Source of the DNA: CAZFLM01 sp964519955
GTDB taxonomy: Bacteria > Armatimonadota > Chthonomonadetes > Chthonomonadales > CAJBBX01
DNA length: 64,000 nt
Assembly: GCA_964519955.1 (NCBI GenBank)
Contig: CAZFLM010000007.1
Location: forward strand, 1-64,000
Direction of reading: 5' to 3'
Shown: one piece after another, positions 59,475 through 64,000 of the stretch
Numbering within the stretch: position 1 is the first letter of the stretch
Layout: the number at the start of each line of letters is the position of its first letter
Notes under the pieces: generated by a model
The model's database searches: none
What the model was told of the DNA's origin: nothing
The model's input: only the letters and a program-made list of their open reading frames with translations
Position numbers and translations under genes: made by a program

Positions 59475-61067
59475 ATGTCGATGAACCGGCGCGAGGTGAT
59501 CCTGGGAGCAGCGGGCCTTGTGGCAGGTGCGGCGCTGTCGGGACGGGCAGATGGCGAGGAACGGAGGCGGGCAGTGCGCATGTACCACCTCAGCATCTCG
59601 GAAGACGCGCTGGACGCCGACCCCACGCTTCTGGAGCGCGTGCGCGACGCCGGGGTGCAGGCGGTCTGGGTCACCGGGTATCTATACGGCTACTGGACCT
59701 ACTCCCCGGAGCGCATCACCACATGGGCCGACCGCGCGCGGAAGCTCGGGATGGAGGCCTACGTCATCAACGTCCCGCTCGGGCACCCGGGCGACTCGCT
59801 CGGCTCCATGGCGGGCGACGTGCCGCTCACGCCCCCAAAGCACTGGCGCCTCGGCACAGCCGCCGATGGCGCCACCTACGCCGGCACCTCGCTGCACGCC
59901 CCCGCGGTCGAAGAGAACGCTGCCGCGATGCGCAAGCTGCAGGAGATCGGCGTGCGCCGCGTGTTCGTGGACGACGACTTCCGCCTCGCCCGCTCGCCTG
60001 GCGTCATCGGAGGATGCTACTGCGACGACCACCGCCGGGCGTTCCTCCAGCGCGGGGGACACGCGGAGGGCAAATGGGCGGAGCTGCTCGACGACGTGCG
60101 CCAGCGCCGCTATACGCCGCTCCTGCGCGCCTGGGTGGACTTCCACTGCGACGAGCTGACCTCCGCGTTCCGCGCCATGCAGCACGCCGCGCCCAAGGTG
60201 AAGCTCGGCAACATGGTGATGTACATGGGATCGGAGAAGGCCGGCATCCGCCTCGCCGACTACCGCGACGCCCTGTTCCGGGTGGGCGAGGGGATGTTCG
60301 GCGACGACTCGTTCGGCACCGTCAAGAACAAGACCGTCGAGTTGTTCAGCGCGCTGTTCCACCGCCGCTACGCCCAGCCCGAGCTGGCCTACAGTGAGTC
60401 GACGGCATACCCGGCCGACCGCTTGTCCGCGCGCAACATGGCAGCCAAGCTGGCCGTCTCGACCATCTCCGATGTGCGCAACACGATGTACATGAGCGGG
60501 CTGACCGCCTTCCCGCGCGCACACTGGGATGTGCTGGCGCCGGCCATGCGCAAGCACGCCGCCATCCACGCCCAGCTCGCCGGCCACAAGCCGCGCGGCC
60601 CGTTCAAGCACTACCACGGGATGGCCGCCCGTTACGTGGGCGACGACAACCCATACAGCCTGTTCCTCGCGTGCGGCGTGCCGTTCGAGGTGGTCGACCG
60701 CTGGCCCGCCGACGGGTTCGTCTTCCTGAACGACTGGGACGCGCGCGACCTGGCCGGCTCCGGCGCGCGCAAAGGCAGGGCCGTCCCCGTCATTCGTCCC
60801 GGCGCAGCGGACGCTCTGAGCGGCGCCCGCCCGGTGGCGGAGGAGTTCGACGCCCTCTCCGCGCTGAAGCGCGAGGTAGCCCCCGGCCTGCGCGACACCC
60901 CGTGGGTTGTCGAGGACATCCCCGCGGTCTGCGCGTGGTACCCCACCGTCCGCAAGGCGCTGATCTGGAACCTCGACGAGGCGCGCAGCACGCTGACCCT
61001 CGCGTTCAACGAGGAGCGCCGGACGATCGAGGTCGGTAGCCTGGGGGTGGAGCTGATCGAACCGTAG
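59475..61067 (+). CDS. Tat-exported protein, putative glycoside hydrolase-like TIM barrel
   Basis: 530 residues from ATG 59475 with AAGGAG upstream. MSMNRREVILGAAGLVAGAA is a twin-arginine signal. The body opens MYHLSISEDALDADPTLLER with VRDAGVQAVWVTGYLYGYWT, typical of beta-alpha barrels that bind sugars, and has RRVFVDDDFRLA, GCYCDDHRRAFL and LAYSESTAYPADR. The C-terminal part (about 430-530) is beta-rich. Acidic residues on barrel strand ends (VDDD, ESTAY) are candidate catalytic groups. I recognise no named family. Its size and Tat signal resemble unclassified hydrolases common in polysaccharide-degrading bacteria. Confidence 0.55.
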   Translation: MSMNRREVILGAAGLVAGAALSGRADGEERRRAVRMYHLSISEDALDADPTLLERVRDAGVQAVWVTGYLYGYWTYSPERITTWADRARKLGMEAYVINVPLGHPGDSLGSMAGDVPLTPPKHWRLGTAADGATYAGTSLHAPAVEENAAAMRKLQEIGVRRVFVDDDFRLARSPGVIGGCYCDDHRRAFLQRGGHAEGKWAELLDDVRQRRYTPLLRAWVDFHCDELTSAFRAMQHAAPKVKLGNMVMYMGSEKAGIRLADYRDALFRVGEGMFGDDSFGTVKNKTVELFSALFHRRYAQPELAYSESTAYPADRLSARNMAAKLAVSTISDVRNTMYMSGLTAFPRAHWDVLAPAMRKHAAIHAQLAGHKPRGPFKHYHGMAARYVGDDNPYSLFLACGVPFEVVDRWPADGFVFLNDWDARDLAGSGARKGRAVPVIRPGAADALSGARPVAEEFDALSALKREVAPGLRDTPWVVEDIPAVCAWYPTVRKALIWNLDEARSTLTLAFNEERRTIEVGSLGVELIEP

Positions 61068-61143
61068 GCTGGCGCCAACCGTCCGGCGGACTCGCGCCTA
61101 CCACTTGGCTGAGGACCAACTGCTGGAGGAGGACTGCGAGCAC

Positions 61144-61677
61144 ATGCGGCGTAGCTGGATGCCGTCGGCGGACAGCGTGGAGACGGCATACCGAGCCTAC
61201 CGGGAACGGGTGTTCGGCTTTGCGCTGCGCATGACCGGCAACCGGGCGGACGCCGAGGACCTGCTCCAGGAGACCTTCGTGGCTGCGCAGACCTCGTGGG
61301 GCGCGTTCCAGGGCAGGTCCAGCCGGCTCAGTTGGCTCCTCGGCATTGCGGCGCGCCGCTGGGGTGCCGGGGTCCGGCGCGACCGGGCCCGCGAGGCCAT
61401 CCTCGTGGCGGCCGGCGCGCCGGAGGCGCCCGAGGCAACCCCGCACCCGGAGCCGGGCATTGTCGAGGGAGTCGCCTTGCAGGAGGCGCTCAACGCCCTC
61501 GACGCGCCACTCCGCGAGGCCCTGCTCCTGGTCGCGTCGCAGCAGCTCAGCTACCGCGAGGCGGCCGAGGCTCTCGGCGCACCGGTGGGCACGGTGAAGT
61601 GGCGCGTCCACGAGGCCTGCCGCCGCATGCGGGAGCTGCTGCGCTCAGGAGAGGAGGGCGGCGATGGCATGCGCTGA
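61144..61677 (+). CDS. ECF-type RNA polymerase sigma factor
   Basis: 177 residues from the ATG at 61144, about 10 bases after GGAGGAGG. Region 2 (YRAYRERVFGFALRMTGNRA, DAEDLLQETFVAAQTSWGAF) and region 4 (LDAPLREALLLVASQQLSYR, then APVGTVKWRVHEACRRMREL) are complete. It is distinct from the factor at 44958, with a shorter linker. It is coupled to its anti-sigma partner by a 14-base overlap. Target promoters cannot be read here. Confidence 0.92.
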   Translation: MRRSWMPSADSVETAYRAYRERVFGFALRMTGNRADAEDLLQETFVAAQTSWGAFQGRSSRLSWLLGIAARRWGAGVRRDRAREAILVAAGAPEAPEATPHPEPGIVEGVALQEALNALDAPLREALLLVASQQLSYREAAEALGAPVGTVKWRVHEACRRMRELLRSGEEGGDGMR

Positions 61678-62812
61678 CACGCTGCGCGACCGGGTCATCG
61701 ACCTCGCCTCCGGGCGTCTGCGCGGCCCGCAGCGCTGGATGCTGGCGATCCACCTGAGGCGCTGCCCCGAGTGCCGCGCCCTCCGTGCGGATGCGTCGGC
61801 GCTGTGGGCTCAGCTTGCCGCGATGGCATCGGAGCCCGCATCGCCCGGGCTTGACGCCCGCATCTACCAGGCGCTCGGAGTCCCTTCGGGACCACCGCCG
61901 CCCGACGCGAGCGCCCAGCGGAAGCATGTGCCCCTGCGTGCCCTGGTGGCGGTGTGCGTGCTCGTGCTGCTCGCGCTCGCCGGTGTCGCAGTAGCCCGTC
62001 GCCCAGCAATGAGGCCGCGCCCTCCGCTCAGGCTGGGCTCGGTCCAGTTTGGCCGACCGACCATTCGCGTCGGTGGGGACTACCACGGCTTGGTGGAACT
62101 GCTTGAGCTGGACGGGCGCAGCCGAACCAGCGTCCTCCAGACCAGCCACAGACCGTCGGGCGGGGCCTGCGTCGTCGAGGTGGATGGCCGAGCGACCACC
62201 TATCGGCAGCCGGGCACCTACCCGATCCGGGACGGCAGGGGCAAGCCCGTCGCCTACCTGCACCTGGGTCCGAACGGCCCCGATGCGCAGCTCCTCTACG
62301 AGACGGCTGAACTGAGGAAGCTGGGCGTCAAGCAGACGCCGAGCACAATCCGGGAGGCGCGGGCTCTGCGGAGCGCCGCCATGGGTCGGTTCTGGAACAC
62401 CTGGGGCTCCGCCCCCCGGCCCGAGCACCTGGTCGTCGGGCAGAGCAGCGCAGGCAGCATGGGTTACTTGGCAAGCTTCGACCTGTACTGGAAGGTCTCG
62501 GGCTACGCCGGCGTCTCCGTGCAGTCCAGCGCCGGATCGATGGTCGTAGGCGGGCGTGTGCCCAGTCGCCCTCGCCCCTATGTCCCCGAGATCAGCGTGA
62601 TCTACCGCGGCAAGACCGTGCGCGCCAGAGGCTGGGGCTGCCACCACGTCGTCGACGCCAAAGGGCGCGTCCTTGCAGACCTGTGGGTCGTCGAACGAAG
62701 CGGCGGCGGCTGGCAGCAGCCGCCCTACTTCTACAGCCCACCGCCCGGGGCCCGCGTGCCAGCCCTGCCGCTCGCCCTCACGCCGAACCTGCCGCACCTC
62801 CCGGCGAGGTAG
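61664..62812 (+). CDS. Anti-sigma factor with zinc finger and a large exterior domain
   Basis: 382 residues. The cytoplasmic end has IHLRRCPECRAL, the H-x3-C-x2-C zinc site. A membrane helix (about 91-110, LRALVAVCVLVLLALAGVAV) is followed by a 270-residue external domain of unknown type. That domain carries two related short blocks, GQSSAGSMGYL and VQSSAGSMVVG, and a WGCHHVVDAKGRVLAD strand, so it may sense or bind a ligand directly rather than through a separate protein. It overlaps the sigma gene and probably restrains it. Confidence 0.85.
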   Translation: MACADTLRDRVIDLASGRLRGPQRWMLAIHLRRCPECRALRADASALWAQLAAMASEPASPGLDARIYQALGVPSGPPPPDASAQRKHVPLRALVAVCVLVLLALAGVAVARRPAMRPRPPLRLGSVQFGRPTIRVGGDYHGLVELLELDGRSRTSVLQTSHRPSGGACVVEVDGRATTYRQPGTYPIRDGRGKPVAYLHLGPNGPDAQLLYETAELRKLGVKQTPSTIREARALRSAAMGRFWNTWGSAPRPEHLVVGQSSAGSMGYLASFDLYWKVSGYAGVSVQSSAGSMVVGGRVPSRPRPYVPEISVIYRGKTVRARGWGCHHVVDAKGRVLADLWVVERSGGGWQQPPYFYSPPPGARVPALPLALTPNLPHLPAR

Positions 62813-62826
62813 AGTGAGCACCGAAT

Positions 62827-62865
62827 GCGCGAGGCCCGAGCCAGTCGATAGCTCGGGCCTCGCGC
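62827..62865. terminator. Bidirectional hairpin terminator
   Basis: GCGCGAGGCCCGAGC (62827-62841) pairs perfectly with GCTCGGGCCTCGCGC (62851-62865), a 15-bp stem with a 9-nt loop. It separates the anti-sigma gene from the convergent last gene. No long T run, but the stability is high. Confidence 0.7.
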
Positions 62866-62883
62866 GCATCCAGATGCGAGCAC

Positions 62884-64000
62884 CTACTCGGCGGGCTTGG
62901 ACGGCAGCACGGGCGCCGAGCGGGTCGGCACGGCCCAGGCCCGCGCGCCGGCGAACCCCTGGCCGGTGAGGACCAGGGTCTCGTGGGACCGGAAGTCGAT
63001 GAGCGCCACGGCCGGTACGTCGCCCTTACGCCCGGTGATCGCGATGAAGCGCGAGCCCTCGATCAGATCGATGGTGTCGATGCGGAAGTCCTTCACGATC
63101 GTCACGTCGCGCTCGTCGCCCGTGAACCAACGAGTGCAGACCCGCGCGGCCGGCTTGCCGTCGACCTGGGTGCCCTCGACGACCAGGCTCTCGCTCTTGT
63201 TCAGCAGCATGCTCGTCTCGTCGAGGCGCGGCGCATAGTCCAGCTTCTTCCAGCTCGGCGCGGTCTTGGCGTAGAGCAGGAGATAGTGGACGGTCTTGTC
63301 GACGTCCTTCACCCACGTGACAACCGTGTCGCCGTCCCACCGCAGCGCCTGTCCGACGATGCCGCTCGGCAGCGAGCGGACCTCCGCCTTGCCCGCGCCA
63401 TCCTCAAGCGAGCCGACCATCAGCGAGAGCCCCTGCCCCAGGCCGGTGCGCACAAACGCGGCGTAGGTCTTGCCGTCCTCGGCCAGCGCGGCCGGGCCGA
63501 AGTCCAGGCCCGACGCGATCCGCCGCCCCTTGCCGCGCTCACCCGGGGCCAGATAGAGCAGGTCGAATCCCGAGCGCGAGGTCCGGCGCGTCGCGAAGAG
63601 GGCGCCGTTCTTCTGCGGATAGAAGCTCGTCACCTCTTCGAGGACGACCGTCGCATTCGTTCCGACCGGCGACAACTGCACCAACGTGCCGTTCAGGTTC
63701 ACGTCCTTCGGGTTGGGCTTCACGCACAGCAGCGAGATCTCCCAGGCATCGACCGGGCCGCCGTATCGGAAGTAGCTCTTGCTGGCCGTGTAGAGGTAGG
63801 TCGCGTTCTTCACGCGTAGGTACATCGACCAGCCAGGCGTGATGACCTGCGCCACCATCTCCCCGGGCTTCGGCAGCCCGAGGGCGGCGTTCCGGAACTG
63901 GGTCGCGCGGATCGATGCAACGGCCACCTGCTCCGGCTTCACGCTCAGGCGGGCCGCGAGGTCGGCGCAGCACTTCTCGACGATCGGCGGGTTGGGCTTG
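62884..64000 (-). CDS. C-terminal part of a probable exported protein (runs off window end)
   Basis: The frame stays open to the window edge and gives about 372 residues. The first part reads IVEKCCADLAARLSVKPEQV with ALGLPKPGEMVAQVITPGW, a pattern seen in small exported domains (ADLAxRLGV...CPxPGMxYxQVxTPGY) of environmental bacteria. It continues with a beta-rich body containing WD-like strands, for example SFYPQKNGALFATRRTSRSG and DFRIDTIDLIEGSRFIAITG, perhaps a beta-propeller. The start lies outside the window. Family and role cannot be given with certainty. Confidence 0.6.
   Translation of the reverse strand, partial: KPNPPIVEKCCADLAARLSVKPEQVAVASIRATQFRNAALGLPKPGEMVAQVITPGWSMYLRVKNATYLYTASKSYFRYGGPVDAWEISLLCVKPNPKDVNLNGTLVQLSPVGTNATVVLEEVTSFYPQKNGALFATRRTSRSGFDLLYLAPGERGKGRRIASGLDFGPAALAEDGKTYAAFVRTGLGQGLSLMVGSLEDGAGKAEVRSLPSGIVGQALRWDGDTVVTWVKDVDKTVHYLLLYAKTAPSWKKLDYAPRLDETSMLLNKSESLVVEGTQVDGKPAARVCTRWFTGDERDVTIVKDFRIDTIDLIEGSRFIAITGRKGDVPAVALIDFRSHETLVLTGQGFAGARAWAVPTRSAPVLPSKPAE

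Overview
The window is a GC-rich bacterial chromosome segment. One 100-N run marks a scaffold join, so it probably comes from an assembled environmental genome. Exported glycoside hydrolases, Tat-exported TIM-barrel proteins, ECF sigma/anti-sigma pairs, a Gram-negative-style secretome and a c-di-GMP riboswitch ahead of flgM fit a heterotrophic bacterium of the Armatimonadota or a similar little-cultured phylum. That assignment is inference from gene content; no taxonomic search could be run.

Layout. 1-1.5 kb: the str operon (rpsL-rpsG-fusA, minus strand) with a long structured leader. 1.5-2.2 kb: a divergent promoter, a c-di-GMP-I riboswitch and flgM. 2.4-6.9 kb: parA-parB, with one parS-like site right after parB and a second after three small genes (a membrane alpha-repeat protein and two TPR-like paralogues). 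6.9-11.2 kb: an EEP-family hydrolase and an Opp/Dpp-type peptide ABC importer (binding lipoprotein plus two permeases, no ATPases here). 11.5-22.7 kb: an aromatic/aspartate aminotransferase, a giant GH18-like/CE4/GT2 fusion that looks like a self-contained exopolysaccharide machine, and three tandem exported paralogues with two STN-like modules each. I recognise no family for the paralogues; they are the best candidate for an undescribed system. 22.8-31 kb: a sialidase-like protein, a sodium/solute symporter, a Gfo/Idh/MocA oxidoreductase, a VapBC-type toxin-antitoxin pair bracketed by inverted-repeat elements, a PfkB sugar/nucleoside kinase and a phosphoesterase-PQQ-propeller fusion. 31-39.7 kb: GH2 and GH95 enzymes, two sugar-isomerase-like TIM barrels, a MazEF-type pair and a GNAT acetyltransferase. 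39.7-42.1 kb: repeats, the scaffold gap and an unknown polytopic membrane protein. 42.1-48 kb: an Asp-box propeller, an isoprenylcysteine-methyltransferase-like protein, and an ECF sigma/anti-sigma/RseB-like operon followed by a Gly-Met-rich exported protein. 48-49.8 kb: an ABC-F gene behind a promoter and a textbook three-segment attenuator. 49.8-59.2 kb: a minus-strand glycan operon (creatininase-like, GH29, beta-helix protein, 7-PAS hybrid histidine kinase, GH5-like). 59.5-64 kb: a Tat-exported putative hydrolase, a second ECF sigma/anti-sigma pair, and the 3' part of an exported protein running off the end.

Together the genes describe a cell that invests in degrading fucose-containing or otherwise complex glycans (GH29, GH95, GH2, GH5-like, sialidase-like and Asp-box proteins, with sugar isomerases, an oxidoreductase and transporters) and in making a surface polysaccharide. 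Control is by envelope sensing (two ECF pairs, a multi-PAS kinase) and by RNA switches. Start codons were chosen from ribosome-binding sites and family alignment from memory; functional names are domain-level unless the family is unmistakable.
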